Assembly (NCBI GenBank): GCA_025456145.1
Contig: JALOLD010000028.1
Location: 1 to 64,000 of the forward strand
Origin: Thermoanaerobaculales bacterium
GTDB taxonomy: Bacteria > Acidobacteriota > Thermoanaerobaculia > Thermoanaerobaculales > Sulfomarinibacteraceae
Reading direction: 5' to 3'
Length of the DNA: 64,000 bases
Both the position numbers and the translations under genes were made by a program. Below are positions 41,121-49,627 of this stretch, one piece after another (positions within the stretch are counted from its first letter, which is position 1; each line of letters starts with the position of its first letter). A model generated the notes under the pieces. That model ran no database searches. It saw only the letters and a list, made by a program, of their open reading frames with translations, and was not told the DNA's origin.

Positions 41121-42107
41121 ATGATGGACACCAGAGAGCTCGAAACCCGGGTGGATCGTGCGGCTGCGCGCCTCGGCGAGGTCCAGCGGGGCGTCGCCGA
41201 GGTGATCGTCGGCCAGGAGCGGCTCGTCGAGTCGCTGCTCGTCGCGCTGCTGTGCCGCGGCCATGTCCTGCTCGAGGGCGTGCCGGGGCTCGCCAAGACG
41301 TTGACCGTGCGGACCCTGGCCGCGGTGGTCGGCGGCAGCTTCGCGCGGCTCCAGTTCACGCCCGACCTGCTGCCCGCGGATGTCACCGGCACCCAGGTCT
41401 TCGACCCGCGGACCTCGCAGTTCGTGCCGCACCGGGGGCCGGTCTTCGCCAACCTGGTGCTCGCCGACGAGATCAACCGGGCGCCGGCCAAGGTCCAGTC
41501 GGCGCTGCTCGAGGCGATGGAGGAGCGGCAGGTCACGATCGGCGAGACCAGCCATCGCCTGCCCGAGCCCTTCGTCGTGCTGGCGACCCAGAACCCGATC
41601 GAGCAGGAGGGGACCTACCCGCTGCCCGAGGCGCAGCTCGACCGCTTTCTGCTCAAGGTGATGGTCGGCTACCCGACCGCCGAGGAGGAGCGGCGGGTGC
41701 TCGAGCTCCACCTCGCCGAGACCTTCCCCACGCCGAACCGGGTGACCGATCTCGAGTCCCTGGCCCGCCTCGAGGAGGTCGCCCGCCAGGTCTATCTCGA
41801 CGAGCGCATCCGCTCGTACATCGTCAGCCTCGTCGCCGCGACCCGGCGGCCGGCCGAGGTCGGCCTCGGCGACCTGGTGCCGCTGATCAGCTTCGGCGCC
41901 TCGCCGCGCGCCTCGATTGCGCTGGCCCTGGCGACCCGCGCCCAGGCGATGGTCCGCGGCCGCGCCTTCGTCACCCCCGAGGATGTCAAGGAGCTCGCGC
42001 CGATGGTCCTGCGCCACCGCATCGTCCTGACCTACGAGGCCGAGGCCGAGGGGGTGAGCGTCGAGGAGATCGTCGACCGGATGCTGCTCGCGGTGGAGGT
42101 GCCGTGA
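41121..42107 (+). CDS. MoxR-family AAA+ ATPase
   Basis: 328 residues. Walker A is GVPGLAKT (53-60), Walker B is LVLADEINRAP (Asp116, Glu117), followed by the sensor region VVLATQNPIEQEGTYPLPEA and LDRFLLKV. An upstream in-frame ATG at 41035 is possible but adds a non-conserved 29-residue stretch. MoxR ATPases act as chaperones for vWA proteins. Here the operon continues with DUF58 and three Bat-type genes, the standard partner set. GTGA overlap with the next gene. Confidence 0.92.
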   Translation: MMDTRELETRVDRAAARLGEVQRGVAEVIVGQERLVESLLVALLCRGHVLLEGVPGLAKTLTVRTLAAVVGGSFARLQFTPDLLPADVTGTQVFDPRTSQFVPHRGPVFANLVLADEINRAPAKVQSALLEAMEERQVTIGETSHRLPEPFVVLATQNPIEQEGTYPLPEAQLDRFLLKVMVGYPTAEEERRVLELHLAETFPTPNRVTDLESLARLEEVARQVYLDERIRSYIVSLVAATRRPAEVGLGDLVPLISFGASPRASIALALATRAQAMVRGRAFVTPEDVKELAPMVLRHRIVLTYEAEAEGVSVEEIVDRMLLAVEVP

Positions 42108-42988
42108 GGCGGCTGCTCGCCTCCTATCTCGGGCGTCCCCGTCCGGTCGACCCGGCCCGCGACGCCGGGACGGCCTTGCGCGCCCAGGTGCGCCGCCTCG
42201 AGATCCGGGCCCGCCAGGCCATGGAGGCCGGGCTCACCGGCCAGTACCAGAGCGCCTTCCGCGGTCGCGGGCTCGAGTTCGAGGAGGTCCGCGACTACCG
42301 TTGGGGCGACGATGTCCGGACCATCGATTGGAACGTCACCGCCCGGACCGGGAAGCTCCACGTCAAGCGCTACCGGGAGGAGCGGGACCTCACGGTGCTG
42401 CTGCTCGTCGATCTGTCCGGGTCGACCCGGTTCGGCTCGGGGGTCATGACGGTGCACGACCTCATCGCCGAGGTCTCGAGCCTGTTCGCCCTCGCCGCGG
42501 CGCGCCGCGACCGGGTCGGCGCCATCCTCTTCGACGAGGCGCTGCGCGCCGTGATCCCGCCCCGGCTAGGCTGGCGGCACGGCCTGCGGGTCGTCCGCGA
42601 GGTCCTCGGCGCGGCGCCGGCCGGCTCGCGAACCGCCTTCGCCGACGCGCTGCGCGGCGCCGGTCACCTGCTCCACCGCCGCGGCATCGTCATCGCGGTG
42701 GTCGACCGCAGCTGCCCGCTGCCGCGGCGCGAGCTGCTCGCCCTCGCGGCGCGCCACGAGGTCGTCCTGGTGCGGACCTCCGACGAGCTCGCGCGGACCG
42801 GGCTCGCCGGCGCCCGGCTGCCGGTGGTCGACGCCGAGGCGGGCCGGCCGGGGGTGGTTCGCGGCCGCCCGGCATCGGCCGGCGACCCGGCGCCGCCGGG
42901 GATCGACGCCATCGACCTCGCCACCGACGCCGACTACCTGCCGGCGGTGAGGGCGCTTCTCGAGCGGAGGGTGCGGCGTGTCCACTGA
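42104..42988 (+). CDS. DUF58 protein of the MoxR/Bat operon
   Basis: 294 residues from a GTG overlapping the moxR stop. The DUF58 signature is RGRGLEFEEVRDYRWGDDVR and TIDWNVTARTGKLHVKRYRE, after which a vWA-like fold follows with LLLVDLSGSTRFGS (a DLSGS metal-site motif). DUF58 proteins are paired with MoxR and may be its direct client or adaptor. It is cytoplasmic or membrane-peripheral with no clear span. The stop overlaps the next start by 11 nt. Confidence 0.88.
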   Translation: MRRLLASYLGRPRPVDPARDAGTALRAQVRRLEIRARQAMEAGLTGQYQSAFRGRGLEFEEVRDYRWGDDVRTIDWNVTARTGKLHVKRYREERDLTVLLLVDLSGSTRFGSGVMTVHDLIAEVSSLFALAAARRDRVGAILFDEALRAVIPPRLGWRHGLRVVREVLGAAPAGSRTAFADALRGAGHLLHRRGIVIAVVDRSCPLPRRELLALAARHEVVLVRTSDELARTGLAGARLPVVDAEAGRPGVVRGRPASAGDPAPPGIDAIDLATDADYLPAVRALLERRVRRVH

Positions 42989-43940
42989 CGCCCCGGGACG
43001 GACCGCGCGGGTCGTCACGACCCTGGTCGGCGTGCTCCTCGCCGCCGCGACGACGGTCCGCGCCGACCGACCGACCCTCGAGCTCGAGGCCGTCCCGGCC
43101 TCGGCGAGGCTCGGCGACCGGGTGCGGGTGCTCGCCACCGCGCGGGGCGGAGAGGATCTGCTGTGGGGCGAGCTCGCGGTCGGGGTCGAGCCGGACGGCC
43201 CCTGGGAGATCGTCTCTCCGCCGACCGCGGTGGCTGGCGCCCGGCCCCCGGTCTGGGAGCTCGTGCTCGCGCCGATGCGGCTCGGCGAGCTGCCGCTGCC
43301 CCCGATCACCGTGACCGCCCGGGGCGCTGACGGCGCGACCGCCGATGCCGGTTGCGAGACGCCGCCGGTGGTCACCGTGGTCTCGACCCTCGCCCCGGAT
43401 GAGGAGAGCCCGGCGCCGGCGCCGCTGCGCGACCCGATCGGCGTACGCGGTGTGCCCTGGGAGTGGATCCTGCCGGCCGCGCTCCTCCTGCTGCCGGTGG
43501 TCGCGGCGGGCGCCTGGTGGTGGCGCGCCCGGCTTCGCCCGGCGGCCTCCGAGAGACCGCCGCTCGCTCCCCTGCCCGAGCTCGAGGCGACCCTAGCCGA
43601 GCTCGACGGCCGGATCGGCCGCGACCCGGCGGACGGGGTCTGCGACCGGCTCGCCGCGGCGCTGCGCCGCTACCTCGAGCGCCGTACCGGCGAGCCGGCG
43701 GCCGAGATGACCTCGTTCGAGCTCCGCCTCCTGGCCCGCCGTCGGGGGTGGCCGGAGACCAGCCAGCGGCTCGTCCAGCAGATCATGGGAGTGGCCGACG
43801 GGGTCCGCTTCTCACGCCGGCCGGCGGCCGAGGAGGAGCTCAGGCGGGCGGTGCGGATGGCCGGCGAGGCGGCGCGATCGGTCGAGGCCTTTTTCGAGCC
43901 CGCCGCCGGCGACGAGCGGGCCGTCGGAGGCGACGGATGA
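42978..43940 (+). CDS. Bat-operon membrane protein (BatD/DUF4381-like half)
   Basis: 320 residues from a GTG. A signal or anchor segment (TTLVGVLLAAATTVRA) is followed by a periplasmic beta domain (30-150) containing LRLGELPLPPITVTARG, a membrane span at about 160-182, and a cytoplasmic helical domain with LRRYLERRTGEPAAEMTSFE and FSRRPAAEEELRRAVR. This is the usual layout of the short BatD-like or DUF4381 proteins found between DUF58 and BatA. No enzyme motif. ATGA overlap with BatA. Confidence 0.7.
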   Translation: MSTDAPGRTARVVTTLVGVLLAAATTVRADRPTLELEAVPASARLGDRVRVLATARGGEDLLWGELAVGVEPDGPWEIVSPPTAVAGARPPVWELVLAPMRLGELPLPPITVTARGADGATADAGCETPPVVTVVSTLAPDEESPAPAPLRDPIGVRGVPWEWILPAALLLLPVVAAGAWWWRARLRPAASERPPLAPLPELEATLAELDGRIGRDPADGVCDRLAAALRRYLERRTGEPAAEMTSFELRLLARRRGWPETSQRLVQQIMGVADGVRFSRRPAAEEELRRAVRMAGEAARSVEAFFEPAAGDERAVGGDG

Positions 43941-44935
43941 TCCGGCTGGCGTCGCCCGTCTGGCTCGTCCTGATCGCGGTCGCGCTCGGCCTGGCGACGC
44001 TGTGGCTGCTGCGCCGTCGCTTCCAGCGCTACCCCTTCCCGGATGTCGCGAAGGCGGCCGGCCGGACCGGGAGGATCCCCGAGCGGACCGTGGCGGCCGG
44101 GGTCCTGGCGGCGCTCGCCCTCGCCCCCCTGGCGGTCGCGCTCGCGCGGCCCCAGGAGGTGCTGTCGAAGCACCTCGAGCACGCCGAGGGCGTCGACCTG
44201 GTCATCGCCCTCGACATCTCGCGCTCGATGTCGGCCCTCGACTTCCAGCCCACCGATCGGCTGGGGGTCGCCAAGGAGGTGATCGGCCGCTTCCTCGACC
44301 GCCGCACCGACGACCGGTTCGCGCTCGTCGTCTTCGCCGGCGCCGCGGTCACCCTGTGCCCGCTGACCCTCGACCACGAAGTCGCCCGCCACCTGCTCGA
44401 CGGGGTCGAGATGGGCAGCCTGCCCGACGGCACCGCGATCGGCCTCGGCCTCGGCACCGCGGTGGCCAGGCTTCGCCACTCCCAGGCCGAGTCCAAGGTG
44501 ATCATCTTGGTCACCGACGGCTCGAACAACACCGGTCAGCTCGACCCGGTCAACGCGGCCGAGCTCGCCGCCGAGCTCGGGATCACGGTCCACACCGTGC
44601 TCGTCGGCCGCGACGGGCCGGTGCCGGTGCCGGTGCTCGAGCGCGACCCGCGCACCGGCCGGGTCGTCCGGCAGATCCGCCAGATGGAGATGGAGATCAA
44701 CCCCGAGCTGCTCGCCGAGATCGCCCGGCTGACCGGCGGCAGCTCGTTCCTGGCCCGCGACTCGGAGGCCCTCGATCGGGTCTTCTCCTCGATCGACGCC
44801 CTCGAGAGGACCGAGTTCACCTCGACCAAGCTGGTCCGCTACCGCGAGCGCTTCGAGCCGTGGGCGGCGGCCGCGCTGATCGCCCTGCTCGCCGCCGCGG
44901 CGATCGAGGGCCTGCTCGGGAGGACCCCGTGGTGA
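43937..44935 (+). CDS. batA: BatA-type vWA membrane protein
   Basis: 332 residues. An N-terminal span is followed by a second hydrophobic segment (VAAGVLAALALAPLAVALAR), then the vWA domain with metal site LDISRSMS (Asp93) and the TDGSNNTG loop, and a final span (AAAALIALLAAAAIEGLL). This is the BatA topology, with the vWA domain between membrane spans and probably periplasmic. Bat proteins were linked to aerotolerance in Bacteroides; the actual client is unclear. It overlaps both neighbours by 4 nt. Confidence 0.85.
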   Translation: MIRLASPVWLVLIAVALGLATLWLLRRRFQRYPFPDVAKAAGRTGRIPERTVAAGVLAALALAPLAVALARPQEVLSKHLEHAEGVDLVIALDISRSMSALDFQPTDRLGVAKEVIGRFLDRRTDDRFALVVFAGAAVTLCPLTLDHEVARHLLDGVEMGSLPDGTAIGLGLGTAVARLRHSQAESKVIILVTDGSNNTGQLDPVNAAELAAELGITVHTVLVGRDGPVPVPVLERDPRTGRVVRQIRQMEMEINPELLAEIARLTGGSSFLARDSEALDRVFSSIDALERTEFTSTKLVRYRERFEPWAAAALIALLAAAAIEGLLGRTPW

Positions 44936-46695
44936 GCTTTGGCGAAGCCCGGCTGCTCGTCCTGCTGGCGCTGCCGGCCGCGGCCGCCGCGGCCGCCGTG
45001 TCGCGCCACCTGGTGCGGCAGAGACAGCAGCGCGAGCTCGCCTCGCCCGCGGTGTGGGACCGGGTCATGGGCGGGGTGCCGGCGACCGGGCTGCTGCGGC
45101 TGCTGGCCTGGTGCGCGGCGGCGGCGATGATCGTCCTCGCCCTCGCGCGTCCCCAGTGGGGCGAGCTCGAGCAGGAGGCGAGCGTGCAGACCCGCGACCT
45201 GGTGCTCGCGATCGACGTCTCGGACTCGATGCTCGCGGCCGATCTGCCCCCGTCCCGGCTCGCCCGCGGCGTCGAGACCGGTCAGCGGCTGCTGCCGCTG
45301 CTCGAGGGCAACCGGGTCGGGGTCGTGGTCTTCGCCGGCGAGGCCTACCCGCTGGTCCCGCTGACCACCGACCTCGACGCGGTCTCGGCCTTTCTCGACG
45401 GCGTCTCGCCGGGGATGGTCGGGCAGCCCGGGTCCAACCTCGAGCGGGCGGTCGCCGCCTCGCTCGAGCTGCTGCCGCCCGACGGCGAGGGTCGGGTGGT
45501 CGTGCTGGTCACCGACGGCGAGAACCTCCAGGGCGACGTCGACGCCGCCGTCGCGGCGGTCGAGCGGGCCGGGGTCGGCGTGCTGACGGTGGTCGCGGGG
45601 ACCGAGCGCGGCGGCCCGATCCCGGTCCCCGGACCCGACGGGGGCATCCACCACAAGCGGGACGGCAACGGGCAGCCGGTTATCACCCGCGCCCACCCCG
45701 AGGTCCTCGCCGCGATCGCCGACGCGGTCGACGGCGCCTCGGTCGAGCTCGCCGACCGGGAGGTCGTCCACCGCCTCGCGACGCTCGTCGAGGGCCTGCG
45801 CACCCGCGAGGCGGAGGCGACGCGCGCGGTGCACCGGATCGAGCGGTTCCCGCTCTTCCTCGGAGCGGCGGCGGGTCTGCTGGTCACCGGCTTCCTGCTG
45901 TCGCCGTGGCGCCGCCTCGCGGCCGCGGCGATGGTCCTCGGCCTGATCGCCGGTCCCGCCGCCGCACAGCAGGACGCCCGTCCGGCGGCGGCGCCCCACG
46001 CGCCTCCGGCCCCGGGCGCCGGCAGCTCACCGGCCGGGGCAGACAGCGGCCCGCCCGCCGCCGGCCCGGCCGACGACGGCCGGCCGTCGCTCTGGCAGCG
46101 GCTGGTCCCCGGGGGCAGCCGGCGTCTGGCGCGGGAGGGGGTGTCCCGGTGGCGGGCCGGCGAGGTCGTCGACGCCGCCCGGTCGTTCGCCGGGGCCGCC
46201 GCCCTCGACCCCGAGGATCCGGCGCGCCTGTTTGACCTGGGGACCGCGCTCGGCGCGGCGGGCGAGGTCGAGGGCGCGCAGCCGCTGCTCGAGCGGGCCC
46301 ACGCCGACGGCGTGCCCGGGGCGGCCTACAACCTCGGCACCGCGGCGCTGGTCGCGCAGCAGGCCGAGCCGGCGGTGCGATGGCTGCGCGAGGCGCTGCG
46401 CCACGACCCGGACGACGCCGAAACCAAGCGCAACTACGAGCTCGCCCTCGCCCTGCTCGAGCAGCAGCAGCAACAGCAGCAGCAACAGCAGCAGGATCAG
46501 GACGAGGAGAAGCCCGAGGAGCAACCGGAGCAGCCGCCGGAGGAGCCGTCGCCCGACGGCGCCCCGCCGACGCCGACCCCGACTCCGGCGGACAACGAGG
46601 CGCTGTTCTCGGCGCTCGAGCGGGCCGAGGCCGAGGCGCGCGAGGCCATGCAGACGCCGACCCCCCAGGCCGGCAAGGTCGAGAAGGACTGGTGA
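44932..46695 (+). CDS. batB: BatB vWA protein fused to BatC-type TPR domain
   Basis: 587 residues from a GTG overlapping batA. The first 320 residues repeat the BatA plan: spans at the N-terminus, vWA with IDVSDSM (Asp98) and VTDGENLQG, and a closing span. After a second hydrophobic segment ending GPAAAQQ, a Pro/Ala linker leads to TPR repeats (LFDLGTALGAAGEVEGAQPL, AAYNLGTAALVAQQ), usually encoded separately as BatC. A run of glutamines (11, about 511-521), an acidic Pro-rich stretch and a helical C-terminus end the chain. Confidence 0.83.
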   Translation: MSFGEARLLVLLALPAAAAAAAVSRHLVRQRQQRELASPAVWDRVMGGVPATGLLRLLAWCAAAAMIVLALARPQWGELEQEASVQTRDLVLAIDVSDSMLAADLPPSRLARGVETGQRLLPLLEGNRVGVVVFAGEAYPLVPLTTDLDAVSAFLDGVSPGMVGQPGSNLERAVAASLELLPPDGEGRVVVLVTDGENLQGDVDAAVAAVERAGVGVLTVVAGTERGGPIPVPGPDGGIHHKRDGNGQPVITRAHPEVLAAIADAVDGASVELADREVVHRLATLVEGLRTREAEATRAVHRIERFPLFLGAAAGLLVTGFLLSPWRRLAAAAMVLGLIAGPAAAQQDARPAAAPHAPPAPGAGSSPAGADSGPPAAGPADDGRPSLWQRLVPGGSRRLAREGVSRWRAGEVVDAARSFAGAAALDPEDPARLFDLGTALGAAGEVEGAQPLLERAHADGVPGAAYNLGTAALVAQQAEPAVRWLREALRHDPDDAETKRNYELALALLEQQQQQQQQQQQDQDEEKPEEQPEQPPEEPSPDGAPPTPTPTPADNEALFSALERAEAEAREAMQTPTPQAGKVEKDW

Positions 46696-48374
46696 TGCTC
46701 GGCCTGGGAGCCGGTGCGGGTCGCAGGCCACGCCGGGCGGGGGCGGCGGCGCTGCTCCTCGTCGGTCTCGCCGGGCTGGCGGGGGCGGCCGGGCCGAGCC
46801 TCGAGGTCCACCTCCAGCCGCGCCGGTTCGGCGTCGACGACATCGCCCAGCTGACGATCAGGGTCAACGAGCCGCCCGCCGATCTCGCGGCGCCCCAGCT
46901 CGGATCCCTCGACAACCTCGAGGTGGTCGGCGGGCCGTCGACCGGGTCGGAGTTCAGCTTTGTCAACGGCGTCGCCTCGAGGTCGCAGACCTTCACCTAC
47001 GCGCTGCGCGCCTCCCGACCCGGGTCGGCGACCGTCGGCCCGGTGACGGTGCGGGCGGGCGGGGTCGAGCTCCGGGCCGGGGCGGTGACCGCCGAGGTCG
47101 TCGAGGGGAGCGTCGCCCCGCCCCGCGGCCGCCGGTCGCCCTTCTTCACCGATCCCTTCGCCGATCTCGCGCCGCGACGGACGGCGCCCGAGGTCGAGGT
47201 CGAGCTCCGTCATGTCCTCAGCGCCTCCCGGGCGGCGGTCGGCCAGCCCCTCGTGGCGACGGTGTATCTCGACTCGACGTCGAGCGCCCTCTATGACTTC
47301 AACCTCCGCACCCCGCCCTCCTACCCGGGCTTCTGGGCGCAGCGCCTCGACAACCCCGAGCAGATCGCCCCGGAGGTCGTCGAGGTCGACGGGACCGGGT
47401 TCTACCGCTACCGGGTCTTGCGCTCGGTGCTCGTTCCGCTCAAGCCGGGCAGCCTCGAGATCCCGGCAGTCGAGGCGTCGATCGGCGTGCGCTCTCGCAG
47501 CGTCTTCGACCCCGGTCGGCTGGTCGAGCGCTCGGCGCCGGCCCTCCAGGTCGAGGTGTCGGCCCGGCCGGCCCCGCCCGCCGGGTTCGCCGGCGCGGTC
47601 GGAGACCTCCGCTACAGCGCCAGCCTCGAGCCGCCGGTGATCGACTTCGGCTCGTCGGCGGTGCTGACCGTCACCCTCGAGGGCCGCGGCAACCTGCCGC
47701 TCGTCGAGGCGCCGCCGGTCTTCCCGTCGTCGGCGGCCTGCGACAGCTACCCGCCCGAGGAGTCGAGCCGCGTGGTGGTCGACGACGGGGGTATCCACGG
47801 CTCGCGGAGCTGGCAGGTGACCGTGGTGCCCCGCGAAGCGGGTCGGATCGAGCTCGCTGGCGTCGTGCTCGCGGTCTACGATCCCGAGGCCGGCCGTTAT
47901 GTCAGCCAGCCGATCGGCCCGCTCGATCTCGAGGTGACGCCGCCGCCGCCGACCCCGACCCCGGTCGTCACCCCGGCGCCGCCCGCCGCCGGGGCTGATC
48001 GCCGTGACCAGACGCCGACATCGATCGGCGAATCCGGGACGCCGATCTGGGGCTTGGTCGTCGGCGCCCTGGTGGCGGGGCTCGGGCTCGGCGCGGCGGT
48101 CGCCTGGTGGGTGGCCCGTCGCAGCGGGCGGGTGGCGGTGCCTCCCCGGCAGCCCGATCAGAGCCCGGCCGACCGGGCACGGGTGCTCCAGCTGAGCCTC
48201 GAGCGCTGGTGGCTCGACGCGCGCTCGGGCCCCCGGGGCGCCGCCCTCGAGGAGGAGATGCAGGCCCTCCGGCGTGACCTCGAGGCGGTCCGTTTCGCCC
48301 CCGGCCGCGCCGACCACTCCGACACGGTGGTCGATCTCGAGAGCCGGCTGAAACGTCTCCTGCGATCCGCGTGA
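46695..48374 (+). CDS. batD: BatD-type membrane protein
   Basis: 559 residues. Signal peptide, then repeated beta-sandwich modules: LEVHLQPRRFGVDDIAQLTI, VSARPAPPAGFAGAVGDLRY, and the family-typical VTLEGRGNLPLVEAPPVFP. A Pro-rich linker (PPPPTPTPVVTPAPP) leads to one span at about 455-477 and a cytoplasmic helical tail. BatD is thought to be periplasmic and to work with the vWA proteins. Last gene of the operon: a separate -10 starts the next gene. Confidence 0.85.
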   Translation: MLGLGAGAGRRPRRAGAAALLLVGLAGLAGAAGPSLEVHLQPRRFGVDDIAQLTIRVNEPPADLAAPQLGSLDNLEVVGGPSTGSEFSFVNGVASRSQTFTYALRASRPGSATVGPVTVRAGGVELRAGAVTAEVVEGSVAPPRGRRSPFFTDPFADLAPRRTAPEVEVELRHVLSASRAAVGQPLVATVYLDSTSSALYDFNLRTPPSYPGFWAQRLDNPEQIAPEVVEVDGTGFYRYRVLRSVLVPLKPGSLEIPAVEASIGVRSRSVFDPGRLVERSAPALQVEVSARPAPPAGFAGAVGDLRYSASLEPPVIDFGSSAVLTVTLEGRGNLPLVEAPPVFPSSAACDSYPPEESSRVVVDDGGIHGSRSWQVTVVPREAGRIELAGVVLAVYDPEAGRYVSQPIGPLDLEVTPPPPTPTPVVTPAPPAAGADRRDQTPTSIGESGTPIWGLVVGALVAGLGLGAAVAWWVARRSGRVAVPPRQPDQSPADRARVLQLSLERWWLDARSGPRGAALEEEMQALRRDLEAVRFAPGRADHSDTVVDLESRLKRLLRSA

Positions 48375-48380
48375 TACACT
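48372..48380 (+). promoter_or_regulatory. Extended -10 for the diguanylate cyclase gene
   Basis: TGATACACT contains the extended -10 TGnTACACT, and the ATG is 6 nt downstream. It overlaps the last codons of batD. A leaderless message is likely if it is used. Confidence 0.5.
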
Positions 48381-48386
48381 GTCCGA

Positions 48387-49499
48387 ATGCAGGCGCCCCG
48401 GGTCTATAGTCTTCCAATAGAAGATCTTGAACCGTTTCTGGATCGTCGGCGCTACTCCGCCTTCGCGGTGTCGCAGCTCGCCGTCACCTCGTTTTTGGGC
48501 GAGATCCTCTCCAAGGCCAACGACTTCGTGCCCTCGAATTCGGGCTCGATCCTGATGGACCGTCCCTTCGACCGGGGCGAGACCGCGGCCGAGACCTCGC
48601 TCTACTTCGTCGCGACCTTCGGCCCGTCGGCGCAGAGCATCCTCGGGCGCCACCTCAGGGCCGATCGCGGGGTCGCCGGCTATGTCTACCGGACCGGCGA
48701 GCCCTATCTGATGAACGACCCGGCGAACGACCCGAACTTCTACTCGAAGTTCGACGAGGGCACCGACTTCACCACGTCCTGCGCGATCGCCGTCCCGGTG
48801 CGGATCGAGCGGACGGTGTGCGGCGTCCTCGAGCTCGTCAACCGGCTCGGCGACGGCGGCTACAGCGAGCGCGACCTCCAGATGCTCGAGATCTTCGCCC
48901 GCTACACCTCGGTGTCGATCGAGAACCTGCTCGACGCGCAGCGGGCCAACGAGATGGCGCGGCGCGACGATCTCACCGGGCTGTACAACGACCGCTTCTT
49001 CCACCACCGGTTGACCGAGGATCTGGTGCGAGCCGACGTCACCGACGGCACCGTCGCGCTGCTCTTCCTCGATCTCGACAACTTCAAGGCGGTCAACGAC
49101 AACCACGGCCACCTCGCGGGCTCGCAGGTGCTCAAGGAGTTCGGCTACCTGCTCCGTCAGACCGTGGCCGACGAGGGAGCGACGCTCGCCCGGTACGGCG
49201 GCGACGAGTTCGTCGTCATCCTGCCCGGCCACGATCTCGACCGGGCCCGGGCAACCGCCGCCGACATCCAGATCGCCCTGACCCGGACCCAGTTCCTCCA
49301 GGGGAGCTTCTCCTGGTCCGAGGGGCCGGTCTACTGGCGTCAGCCCCTGACCTGCTCGATCGGCGTGGCGGTCTACCCGGTTCACCTGCCGCGCCAGGGA
49401 ACGACCGACATGAAGAAGAACCTGCTGCTGCGGGCCGCGGACCTCGCGATGTACGACGCCAAGGCGGCCGGGAAGAACCAGGTCCGGGTCGCGAGCTGA
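48387..49499 (+). CDS. GAF-GGDEF diguanylate cyclase
   Basis: 370 residues. A GAF domain (about 45-185) contains SILGRHLRADRGVAGYVYRT and CAIAVPVRIERTVCGVLELV. A GGDEF domain (about 190-368) starts RRDDLTGLYNDRFFHHRL. The active-site loop is intact, RYGGDEFVV (Gly271-Phe275), so it should make c-di-GMP from GTP. The inhibitory RxxD site is absent: the four residues ending five positions before are not Arg...Asp. No membrane span, so it is cytosolic. c-di-GMP often tunes type IV pilus use, which would fit the pilus genes here, but a link is inference. Confidence 0.92.
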   Translation: MQAPRVYSLPIEDLEPFLDRRRYSAFAVSQLAVTSFLGEILSKANDFVPSNSGSILMDRPFDRGETAAETSLYFVATFGPSAQSILGRHLRADRGVAGYVYRTGEPYLMNDPANDPNFYSKFDEGTDFTTSCAIAVPVRIERTVCGVLELVNRLGDGGYSERDLQMLEIFARYTSVSIENLLDAQRANEMARRDDLTGLYNDRFFHHRLTEDLVRADVTDGTVALLFLDLDNFKAVNDNHGHLAGSQVLKEFGYLLRQTVADEGATLARYGGDEFVVILPGHDLDRARATAADIQIALTRTQFLQGSFSWSEGPVYWRQPLTCSIGVAVYPVHLPRQGTTDMKKNLLLRAADLAMYDAKAAGKNQVRVAS

Positions 49500-49627
49500 T
49501 CAGGACCCGGTGCCATTTCGGCAGCTCCACCGAGCCCGGCGGCTGTGGAACGTTGGCACGGCGATTGCTGTTAGCACGAGGGAGGGCGAGGACCGCTCGG
49601 TCGCACGCCGTCATCCCAGGAGGCATC

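Noticed and set aside
38111-42988. A 1625-codon plus-strand frame reading into the DUF58 gene
   Set aside because: Up to about 42103 it is antisense to the kinase and hydrolase genes and out of frame with moxR. Only the DUF58 part from 42104 is real.
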